Assembly: GCA_036378735.1 (NCBI GenBank)
Contig: DASUVX010000135.1
Span: forward strand, 11,305-75,304
Length of the DNA: 64,000 nt
Direction of reading: 5' to 3'
DNA from: GCA-003244245 sp036378735
Lineage (GTDB): Bacteria > Actinomycetota > Actinomycetes > Mycobacteriales > Pseudonocardiaceae
The translations under genes were made by a program, and so were the position numbers. Each line of letters opens with the position of its first letter. Position 1 is the first letter of the stretch. The notes under the pieces were generated by a model. The model was not told the origin of the DNA, did not search any database, and saw only the letters and a list, made by a program, of their open reading frames with translations. Below, piece by piece: positions 57,458 to 64,000 of this stretch.

Positions 57458-58231
57458 CTATTGAGGCGGATCGAGTCGCAGATTCGCGTAGATCGTTTTG
57501 CCGTCCGGATGTTGATCTACGTGCCAGGTGTGCGCCAGCGCGGCCACCAGATGCAAGCCGCGGCCACGGCTCGCGCCGATGTCTATCGGTCGTGGCCGTG
57601 GGAGGGACGCCGGCCAGTAGTCTCGCACCGAGACGCGGAACAACGCTCCGGTGTACGTGACGGTGAGCCGGCTGGAGCTGTGGGCGTGCTCGACGGCGTT
57701 GCTCACCAGCTCGGTCGCCACCAGCTCGGCCGTTTCGCAAATGTCTTGCGGTAGCAACCACTCCGCGCACGCCTCGCGCACCAACTGCCTGCCGGCTGCC
57801 CCAGCGCTGAAGTGTCTGGGCAACTCACGGTGCCGTCGAACCAGTGGCGGCCGGTGCTCCACCAGCGCGCGAGCTGAGGCGAGGTCTGCGGCGAGCGGCA
57901 CCGTTTCGGGGATTCTCGCGGAGGCCAGTGCTGAGTGTAAGACGACGTCAGCGCCGAAAAGAACCAGCCGCGCCGACGGCCAACCGCCGGCAGCGGCCAA
58001 CGCCGCCGGGAAGACGCTGAGGTAAGAGTTCTTCGTGCTGCGCAGGCTTGACACATCGACCAGGACGCGGCCGGCGCTGAGCAGAGACTTGACGATCGGC
58101 TCGCGGACTTGGGCATTACTTCGCAGCGAGAGTCGACCACGCAGCCGCAGCACCGCGCAGTCGAGTTCGTCACGAATGTCGACGACGAGCTCGTGCAGCA
58201 TTGGTATCACCGGACTTGACTGTGCGCACAT
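57458..58231 (-). CDS. STAS domain fused to RsbW-like histidine-kinase-type ATPase
   Basis: 257 residues. Residues about 10-115 form a STAS (anti-anti-sigma-like) domain (LVVDIRDELDCAVLRLRGRL, AGRVLVDVSSLRSTKNSYLS). Residues about 140-257 form a HATPase_c_2 domain with N-box ELVATELVSNAVEHAHSS and G-box DIGASRGRGLHLVAAL. In partner switching these are normally separate proteins (antagonist and anti-sigma kinase); here they share one chain. ATG 58231 or 58201; neither has a clear Shine-Dalgarno. Divergent from cheB, and probably acts with the STAS gene at 61590. Confidence 0.85.
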   Translation of the reverse strand: MCAQSSPVIPMLHELVVDIRDELDCAVLRLRGRLSLRSNAQVREPIVKSLLSAGRVLVDVSSLRSTKNSYLSVFPAALAAAGGWPSARLVLFGADVVLHSALASARIPETVPLAADLASARALVEHRPPLVRRHRELPRHFSAGAAGRQLVREACAEWLLPQDICETAELVATELVSNAVEHAHSSSRLTVTYTGALFRVSVRDYWPASLPRPRPIDIGASRGRGLHLVAALAHTWHVDQHPDGKTIYANLRLDPPQ

Positions 58232-58356
58232 GACTTGGCCAGTAGAGCACGATCCGGCTCAAATTTCCTGCTGACCAATAAGCCTAGCCGGTCAACTATC
58301 CGGCAACTAGGTTGACGCGGTCGGGTGTCGGCTGGTGCCCTGAGCGCAGGAGGACG

Positions 58357-59490
58357 ATGCTGGCCGCAACGGCCAGTTGGCCGCAGCCATCGAGCGGGCG
58401 GGGAACCATGCCTCAACCACCGGATTTCGAGCCCGAGAGCAATCCTGAGCCAGGGTTGGAGCGCGAGTCCTCGGGTATGCCTAAGCCCATGGGCGCAGGC
58501 GTCATCGCGATCGGAGCCTCCGCCGGTGGTGTGGAAGCGCTCCAGGCGGTGGTCGCCGGGCTGCCGGCAGAACTTCCAGCCGTCGTGCTGGTCGTGTTAC
58601 ACATTCCCCGGCAGGCGCCCAGTGCACTGGCGGGCATCTTGAATCGCGCCGGGCCGCTGTCTGCAGTGGCAGCTAGGCATGGCATGCCGGCTCGGCCAGG
58701 CAAGGTGTATGTCGCACCCGCCGACCACCATTTGCTGATTCGCGACGGGCACCTGGAGCTGTCGGTCGGCCCCACGGAAAACGGGCACCGGCCCGCGATC
58801 GATCCGCTTTTTCGCTCCGCCGCTGTGGCGTTCGGGGCCGGCGCGATCGGAGTCGTGCTCTCAGGCGCCCGGGATGATGGCGCCGCCGGCCTGACCGAGA
58901 TCGTGGAGCGAGGTGGGCAAGCCGTGGTGCAGGATCCTGACGACGCGTTGCATCGATCGATGCCCGCCAGTGCGTTGGAGCACGTCGCGACGGCTCACGT
59001 GCTCCCGGCCGCAAAGATCGGCGCCTTGCTCGGCGAGTTGGTGGGTGAAGGCGCTGTGCCGATCGAACAACCACGCCCCAACCCTGACCTTGCCGCGGAG
59101 AACGAGCTCGCCACGCTGACCTCGCTGACCACCGCCGAGATGCAGTCGGCGCGACCTTCCGGATTTTCCTGTCCCAGCTGTCAAGGTGTGCTGTTCGAGC
59201 TCAACGGGGAGCCGGCGCCGCGATACCGCTGCCGGGTCGGCCACGCGTGGTCACCGGGAACCTTGGTGGCCGAGCAGACCGTCACGGTGGAAGAGGCGCT
59301 GTGGGTGGCGTTGCGGGCGCTGGAGGAGAATGCGGCCATGAACCATCGGCTAGCCGAGGCCGCTGAACAACGCGAGCGGTACCGCGCCGCCGTCCTCTAC
59401 CGGGCAGAGTATGAAAAAGGGAAGGCCGGGGCGATGCGCTTGCGTGAGCTCATCGGCCGGGTCACCGCAGGAGCCGAAGATAAGCCATGA
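58357..59490 (+). CDS. CheB-type methylesterase without receiver domain
   Basis: About 377 residues. CheB methylesterase domain: active Ser in VIAIGASAGGVEALQAVVAG, His in VVLHIPRQAP, Asp in VVLSGARDDGAAGLTEI. There is no N-terminal phosphoacceptor receiver domain. The C-terminal quarter has a Cys4-like element (CPSCQGVLFELNGEPAPRYR followed by CRVGHAW) and a helical tail. AGGAGG precedes ATG 58357 closely (3 nt); ATG 58408 is an alternative. No chemoreceptor, CheA or flagellar gene is nearby, so the substrate is probably not a classical MCP. Confidence 0.87.
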   Translation: MLAATASWPQPSSGRGTMPQPPDFEPESNPEPGLERESSGMPKPMGAGVIAIGASAGGVEALQAVVAGLPAELPAVVLVVLHIPRQAPSALAGILNRAGPLSAVAARHGMPARPGKVYVAPADHHLLIRDGHLELSVGPTENGHRPAIDPLFRSAAVAFGAGAIGVVLSGARDDGAAGLTEIVERGGQAVVQDPDDALHRSMPASALEHVATAHVLPAAKIGALLGELVGEGAVPIEQPRPNPDLAAENELATLTSLTTAEMQSARPSGFSCPSCQGVLFELNGEPAPRYRCRVGHAWSPGTLVAEQTVTVEEALWVALRALEENAAMNHRLAEAAEQRERYRAAVLYRAEYEKGKAGAMRLRELIGRVTAGAEDKP

Positions 59491-59561
59491 TGGGTGTCAG
59501 CATTTGCGAGCAGCATGCCTGAGAAGTGGTCGAACATCCCGTTTGCCGTTGGAGGCGAGAG

Positions 59562-61445
59562 TTGTCGCAGCCCGATGCGTCATTCGAGGCGCTTTTGCTA
59601 CATTTGAAGGACAACCGTGGTTTCGACTTCACCGGCTATAAGCGCTCCAGCCTCACTCGCCGGGTCGACCGCAGGATGGCCCAGGTCGGAGTAGAAAACT
59701 ACGCTAACTACCTCGACTACCTCGAGGTGCACACCGAAGAATTCACCGCGCTGTTCAACACGATTTTGATCAATGTAACGAATTTCTTCCGGGACCCAGA
59801 GGCATGGGATTACATCCGCGCCGAAATTCTCCCTAATATCTTAGCAGATAAGGCGCCGGACGAGATAATACGAGTATGGAGCGCGGGCTGCGCATCCGGT
59901 GAAGAGGCTTATACGTTGGCCATGATACTGGCCGAGGCGCTGGGAGCGGAGGACTTCCGCGCGCGCGTCAAGGTGTATGCCACCGACGTGGATGAGGAGG
60001 GCCTGACCTACGCACGGCACGCGATCTACGACGAACGGCAGGTCCGCGCCGTGCCGGCTCCGCTGCTGGAACGCTATTTCGATCAGGCCGGAGGCCGTTT
60101 CTCCTTCCGTAAAGATCTGCGTCGCTCGGTCATCTTCGGCCGCAATGACCTCGTGCAGGACGCGCCCATCTCTAAGATCGACTTACTCGCGTGTCGCAAC
60201 GCGCTGATGTATTTTAACGCGGAGACGCAGGCCCGCATCCTGTCCCGGCTACATTTTGCACTGGCTCCGTCGGGAGTGCTATTCCTCGGCAAGGCCGAGA
60301 TGTTGCTGTCCCACACTAAATTGTTCCACCCAATCGATCTCAAACGCCGCGTGTTCCGCAAGGTGGCCAATCCGGCTCCACTTAACGGTAGGTTCCTGAC
60401 CGAGGCTCCGCTGGCGCACGCGCGCCCCCCGATGGGTGGCCTGGACCTGCTGCGTCATGCGGCGCTATTGGCCAGCCCGCTGGCACAGGTCGTCGTCACC
60501 GCGGACGGCTTGATCGCCCTCTGCAACCGGCAAGCCGAAGAACTGTTCGGTGTGTCCGGTCGCGACGTGGGCAGGCCTTTCAGCGACATCACACTTTCCT
60601 ACCGTCCGGTAGAACTACGCCACTATATCGAGCGCGCCCATGTCGAGCGGCGAACCATTCGCGTGCCTGACGTCGAATATCTGCGCGGCGACGAAGCACT
60701 GCACCTGGATGTGCAGATCACCCCACTCACCGAGGCCGATGCCGGTCTGCTCGGCGTGATTCTGAACTTTCATGACGTCACCGAATCATACCGGCTGCGC
60801 GAGGAGTTGCAGCACGCCAACCGCCAGCTGGAGACGGCTTACGAGGAGCTACAGTCAACCAACGAGGAATTGGAAACGACCAACGAAGAGCTCCAGTCGA
60901 CCGTCGAGGAACTGGAAACCACGAATGAGGAGCTGCAGTCCACCAATGAAGAACTGGAGACCATGAATGAGGAACTCCAGTCCACTAACGATGAGCTCCA
61001 AACGATCAACGATGAGCTACGCGATCGCACGGGCGAGCTGGATCAGGCTAATCGGTTCCTAGAAACGATCCTTACCGGCCTGCGTGCTGGTGTAACGGTT
61101 CTCGACGCGGACATGCGGGTGCTTGTGTGGAATCGGCGCGCCGAGGACCTATGGGGACTACGGCAAGAGGAGATCGTCGGCCAACATTTCCTCAATCTGG
61201 ATATCGGACTGCCTACGGGTCAGCTTCGCCCCCTGATCCGACGCGCTTTGGCCGGCGAAGCCGGCCCGCATGAGATGGTTTTGCCCGCGGTCAACCGGCG
61301 CGGGCGCACGATCCTGATTCGGGTGGCGGGCAGCGCGCTTAGCGACGCCGATGGCTCGGCCACGGGCGCCATCCTGCTTATGGAGCAAGATGGCAACGAG
61401 AACTCGCCCGCAGGCGATGGCCACGACAGCAAGACAGCCGACTGA
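59562..61445 (+). CDS. CheR methyltransferase-PAS-coiled coil-PAS signalling protein
   Basis: About 627 residues. CheR-type methyltransferase (residues 1-270: KRSSLTRRVDRRMAQVGVEN, FNTILINVTNFFRDPEAWDY, SAGCASGEEAYTLAMILAEA, DLLACRNALMYFN), PAS (about 310-420), a heptad-rich coil built from repeated EELQSTNEELETTN units (about 420-490), then a second PAS. TTG 59562 has GGAGG 6 nt upstream and is preferred over GTG 59526. It follows cheB by 71 nt. Parts are visibly AT-richer than the neighbours. It probably methylates a Glu-containing partner under PAS control, outside chemotaxis. Confidence 0.88.
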   Translation: MSQPDASFEALLLHLKDNRGFDFTGYKRSSLTRRVDRRMAQVGVENYANYLDYLEVHTEEFTALFNTILINVTNFFRDPEAWDYIRAEILPNILADKAPDEIIRVWSAGCASGEEAYTLAMILAEALGAEDFRARVKVYATDVDEEGLTYARHAIYDERQVRAVPAPLLERYFDQAGGRFSFRKDLRRSVIFGRNDLVQDAPISKIDLLACRNALMYFNAETQARILSRLHFALAPSGVLFLGKAEMLLSHTKLFHPIDLKRRVFRKVANPAPLNGRFLTEAPLAHARPPMGGLDLLRHAALLASPLAQVVVTADGLIALCNRQAEELFGVSGRDVGRPFSDITLSYRPVELRHYIERAHVERRTIRVPDVEYLRGDEALHLDVQITPLTEADAGLLGVILNFHDVTESYRLREELQHANRQLETAYEELQSTNEELETTNEELQSTVEELETTNEELQSTNEELETMNEELQSTNDELQTINDELRDRTGELDQANRFLETILTGLRAGVTVLDADMRVLVWNRRAEDLWGLRQEEIVGQHFLNLDIGLPTGQLRPLIRRALAGEAGPHEMVLPAVNRRGRTILIRVAGSALSDADGSATGAILLMEQDGNENSPAGDGHDSKTAD

Positions 61446-61589
61446 CCGGGCCGAGCTGAACTCGCACCCAACCTCGCTCCCACATCCGCCCTGCTACAGC
61501 GTTTGTCATGGGTTCGTGTCGGCGGGACAATAGGTGGGGCGGCCTCCTGCACAGACGCTAATCACGTGCCGTCTGAAAGGGATGATCTC

Positions 61590-62003
61590 GTGGGCAACGA
61601 AGGCGCATCCCAGCCGCGTCAGTCTCAATTTCCGTCCGGCCTCGACGACGAGGGTGTTGGCTACGTAGACGCTACGCGGCTGCTCTCGGTCGTCGTGGAA
61701 CGGCTCGACGATGCGGTTTCGGTGATCCATGTTGTCGGCGAGGTGGATATGGTCACCGGGCCCCTCCTCCAGAGCCATCTCCGGCAGGTCCTCGCCACGC
61801 AACCCCAACGCCTGATCATCGACCTCAGCCAGGTCTCGTTCATGGGCTCAGCCGCCTTGTCTGTGCTGCTCAGCATCAGGCACGCAGCTGCCCAGCAGAG
61901 CATCTCGCTACAACTCAGCGGCACCCAGCGACGCGCGGTTGCTGTCCCGCTGCAGATCACCGGGGTCGACCGCTTATTCGACCTGCTGCATCCGGAGGGC
62001 TAG
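61590..62003 (+). CDS. STAS-domain anti-sigma factor antagonist
   Basis: 137 residues: a 45-residue polar N-terminus and a STAS domain (LLSVVVERLDDAVSVIHVVG, LIIDLSQVSFMGSAALSVLL). The Ser in FMGSAAL sits where RsbV-type antagonists are phosphorylated by anti-sigma kinases. GTG 61590 has AAAGGG upstream; other in-frame GTGs lie at 61566 and 61503. It is the natural partner of the STAS-ATPase at 57458 (inference), linking the CheB/CheR pair to partner switching. Confidence 0.82.
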   Translation: MGNEGASQPRQSQFPSGLDDEGVGYVDATRLLSVVVERLDDAVSVIHVVGEVDMVTGPLLQSHLRQVLATQPQRLIIDLSQVSFMGSAALSVLLSIRHAAAQQSISLQLSGTQRRAVAVPLQITGVDRLFDLLHPEG

Positions 62004-62035
62004 CACTGACCCCATGGCCGGCCGCCACAGCGTGG

Positions 62036-62102
62036 CATGATCGCTGTTTGTGTGCCGAGCGCGACAAATCTTGTCGTTTTCCACACACAAACAGCGATCA
62101 TG
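62036..62102. terminator. Perfect 19-bp stem with an inner hairpin, between convergent genes
   Basis: CATGATCGCTGTTTGTGTG (62036-62054) is exactly reverse-complemented at 62084-62102. The 29-nt loop contains a second hairpin, CGACAA-ATC-TTGTCG (62062-62076), followed by TTTT. The plus-strand STAS gene and the minus-strand 58-residue gene converge on it, so a bidirectional terminator is likely. The perfect long stem would also suit a mobile palindromic element. Confidence 0.65.
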
Positions 62103-62128
62103 GCGGTTGAATGGCCGCTAAATAAGCG

Positions 62129-62305
62129 CTAGGTGGCCGGCGTCTGGGGAGTGTCTTGGTCCTTGCCCACCGAGCCCGGCGGCACACCCTTTCCCTTTTC
62201 GCGTCCGGTGCCTACATCTGCGTCCTCGGGAACCCCTGCGGGATATGCGCCGCCCCTTGCCTTTTCGATCGTTTCCTGCGGGTTCTCTTGATCGCGCTCT
62301 TCCAT
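62129..62305 (-). CDS. Small hydrophilic protein (58 residues)
   Basis: ATG 62305 follows GGAGGG at 4 nt spacing. The product (MEERDQENPQETIEKARGGA ... GVPPGSVGKDQDTPQTPAT) is charged, Gly/Pro-rich and probably disordered, with no family signature. It lies 31 nt downstream of the SDR gene on the same strand and is likely co-transcribed. Function unknown. Confidence 0.65.
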   Translation of the reverse strand: MEERDQENPQETIEKARGGAYPAGVPEDADVGTGREKGKGVPPGSVGKDQDTPQTPAT

Positions 62306-62336
62306 TGCACCCTCCGTCTTGGTGATTGGTATACCG

Positions 62337-63152
62337 CTACTCCCCTGAGCCGGGCTCCGCCATCTTGCGGTGGGCGGTGGCCTTGAGCTTGTCGGGGAGA
62401 ACCTTGCTGGCGACGCCTTGGGTCTTCGTCTTCGCGGACCCAGCGATGATCTTTTCATCACCACTCATGAGAGCGTCGAAACCTTGTTTGGCGACCTGTG
62501 CCGGGTCGTCCTTTTCGGCTTGGCCGACATGCGTGTCTTCCATACCGGCGCGATGGAAGAAATTGGTGTCGGTCGGGCCGGGCATCAGTGAGGTGATCGT
62601 GACCTTCGTGTCCTTCAGCTCGTTTTGCAGGGCCTGGGCGAACGACTGAAGGAATGACTTGGAGGCGTTGTAGACCGCCTGGAAGGAGCCCGGCATGGTC
62701 GACGCGATGGAAGAGGTGATGAGCATTTTACCCTCATCGCGCATGACCATGTCTTTGAGCAACCGCTTCGCCAGGTGCACCGTGGATGTGACGTTGACGT
62801 CGATGATCTTCATCTCGTCAGCGAGGTCGGTGTCGATGAATGCACCGCCTTGGCCGACGCCGGCATTCAGCACCACTGCGCTCACCGGTCGCCCACTCGA
62901 GGCGATCGCGGCGTAAAGCTGCTCCACCCCGTCGTGGTTACTGAGGTCGGCTTGGACCGGCTGGACGTGGGCGCCGCTGGTGCGCAGCTGGTCAGCCGCT
63001 GCTTCCAAACCCGCGTCCTCAGCGTTGATCAGGACGTCGAAGCCGTTTTCGGCGAAGACCTTGGCGAGCTCCAAACCGATGCCGCTGGAGGCACCGGTCA
63101 CCACAGCCAGTGGCTGGGTGGCGGCTGCGGGCTCCCCGGAAGATTCGGTCAT
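62337..63152 (-). CDS. Short-chain dehydrogenase/reductase
   Basis: 271 residues: TGASSGIGLELAKVFAENGF cofactor loop, NAGVGQGG, catalytic Ser-Tyr-Lys in ITSSIASTMPGSFQAVYNAS followed by KSFLQ. The C-terminal 50 residues are extended (SGDEKIIAGSAKTKTQGVAS). The usual Asp after beta-2 is replaced by INAEDAGL, so cofactor preference is unclear. Substrate unknown. ATG 63152. Confidence 0.9.
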   Translation of the reverse strand: MTESSGEPAAATQPLAVVTGASSGIGLELAKVFAENGFDVLINAEDAGLEAAADQLRTSGAHVQPVQADLSNHDGVEQLYAAIASSGRPVSAVVLNAGVGQGGAFIDTDLADEMKIIDVNVTSTVHLAKRLLKDMVMRDEGKMLITSSIASTMPGSFQAVYNASKSFLQSFAQALQNELKDTKVTITSLMPGPTDTNFFHRAGMEDTHVGQAEKDDPAQVAKQGFDALMSGDEKIIAGSAKTKTQGVASKVLPDKLKATAHRKMAEPGSGE

Positions 63153-63182
63153 GTACGCAGAGGTACCCGTCGGCCGCGCCGC

Positions 63183-64000
63183 CTAACCGTCCGTCGACGG
63201 GAGGTTCTGGACGTGCTGAAACCCGAACCGGCCTTTGATGCAGAGGTGACCGTGGGTGACACTGTGGTCTGACGGCGAGGTCACGTTAACGATCTGGCCG
63301 CGCTGGACGTGCAGCTCAAGGTTGCATCCCACGCCACAAAATGAGCAGATCGTGGTGGTGACGGTCTCGGCGGCTGGATCCCACTGCCCGGATTCCCGCA
63401 GCTCATGCTCGCGGACCGACTTCAGTGCCCCGGTCGGGCAGACACCAATGCAGTTGCCGCAGTAGACACAGGCCGAGTCGGGTAGCTCGGCGTTGTATTC
63501 GGTGGCGATGCGGGTGTCGAAGCCGCGGCCGGCCGCGGCGATGGCAAAGGTGAATTGAGCGTCGGTGCCGCAGGCCTTGACGCACTTGTAGCACATGATG
63601 CAGCGGGAGTAGTCGCGCACGTAAAGGTCATTGTCGATCTTGACGGGTTGGGCGACGGTCTCCGCGGCTGCGCCGTCCGGGGCGTGGTGATGCCCGGCGT
63701 GGCGGCGGTCCCGGTCACCAGCCACCGCCGGTGGGCCGTAGCGCTGCGGCTGCACGCCGTACGCGGTCATCCAGCGCTGCACGTCGTCACCTGCCTGCGA
63801 CATGTCGACCGATGAGGCGAGCAGTTCCAGCACCATGCGCCTGCTGTGCTGCACCCGTTCGGTGTTGGTGCGCACCTGCATGCCGTCTTCGACCTTGCGC
63901 GCGCAGGACGGCACGAGCACCCGGGAGCCTTCGACCTCGACGACGCACACCCGGCAGGCGTTGATCGGGGTGAGGTTAGGCGCCCAGCACAGCGTCGGGG
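63183..64000 (-). CDS. Formate dehydrogenase/NuoG-type Fe-S subunit (5' end outside window)
   Basis: The visible C-terminal part (272 codons) continues past the right edge. In order: a [2Fe-2S] motif (CWAPNLTPINACRVC ... VLVPSC), a His-rich linker (RDRRHAGHHHAPDG), two [4Fe-4S] ferredoxin clusters (CIMCYKCVKAC, CVYCGNCIGVCPTG) and the molybdopterin-oxidoreductase Fe4S4 motif (TICSFCGVGCNLELHV...HLCIKGRFGF). It stops there, without the catalytic molybdopterin domain that follows in one-chain formate dehydrogenases. No catalytic subunit follows on this strand. Likely an electron-transfer subunit of a split enzyme. Confidence 0.85.
   Translation of the reverse strand, partial: PTLCWAPNLTPINACRVCVVEVEGSRVLVPSCARKVEDGMQVRTNTERVQHSRRMVLELLASSVDMSQAGDDVQRWMTAYGVQPQRYGPPAVAGDRDRRHAGHHHAPDGAAAETVAQPVKIDNDLYVRDYSRCIMCYKCVKACGTDAQFTFAIAAAGRGFDTRIATEYNAELPDSACVYCGNCIGVCPTGALKSVREHELRESGQWDPAAETVTTTICSFCGVGCNLELHVQRGQIVNVTSPSDHSVTHGHLCIKGRFGFQHVQNLPSTDG

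Noticed and set aside
57458..62003. A genuine chemotaxis operon
   Set aside because: No MCP, CheA, CheW, CheY or flagellar gene is present and CheB lacks its receiver domain.

Overview
The window is high-GC actinobacterial chromosome. The most likely source is a mycothiol-producing member of the Pseudonocardiales or a relative. Support for this: GTG starts are common, there are many 1-4 nt stop/start overlaps (ATGA, GTGA, TGATG), a mycothiol S-conjugate amidase is present, and the gene order from about 23 to 55 kb closely follows the Mycobacterium tuberculosis block Rv1112 down to Rv1075c (ychF, DUF6542, ispH, lipid-droplet protein, xseA, xseB, glpX, fumC, phoH2, Z-prenyl synthase, YyaL protein, Rv1083-like, mca, DUF4307, greA, metB, cbs, GDSL hydrolase). 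The synteny is recalled from knowledge, not computed. No rRNA, tRNA, CRISPR array, prophage or intact insertion sequence was seen.

Layout. 1-5.6 kb: the 3' end of a PQQ-type sugar dehydrogenase, a vapBC pair with a perfect operator palindrome, then gatC-gatA-gatB (Glu/Asp-tRNA amidotransferase) and a divergent ACT-domain gene. 5.8-11.3 kb: typA with two tandem LpqW-like solute-binding lipoproteins. 11.4-16.8 kb: a Nudix hydrolase, a SEC-C protein, an ABC exporter whose ATPase carries a one-base frameshift, pterin carbinolamine dehydratase, and two small membrane proteins (one of 57 residues on the minus strand). 16.8-23.2 kb: a gene fragment, then an accessory operon of MerR regulator, membrane protein, EthA-like Baeyer-Villiger monooxygenase, SDR and alpha/beta hydrolase. 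23.3-32.3 kb: conserved housekeeping genes from ychF to fumC. 32.3-37.3 kb: a secreted SH3-like protein, a C-terminally eroded AfsR-type regulator, and PhoH2 with a possible PhoAT partner. 37.2-44.3 kb: DUF885 peptidase, Z-prenyl synthase, O-methyltransferase, and an RND pump with an unusual low-complexity insert. 44.6-55.1 kb: thiol and sulfur amino-acid genes (YyaL, mca, greA, ilvA, metB, cbs) and an SGNH hydrolase. 55.3-62.3 kb: a BI-1 membrane protein, PRC-barrel proteins, and a signalling cluster of STAS-ATPase, CheB, CheR-PAS-coiled coil and STAS, with no chemotaxis or flagellar genes. 62.1-64 kb: an SDR and an Fe-S subunit of formate-dehydrogenase type that runs off the window.

The most unexpected structure is non-coding. 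Three intergenic sites carry the same 57-nt palindrome with identical 20-bp arms and a loop of exactly 17 nt whose sequence varies. Other palindromes (24.4, 35.6, 39.3, 55.1 and 62.0 kb) often overlap the 3' ends of genes. The greA leader contains a textbook intrinsic terminator followed by two more hairpins.
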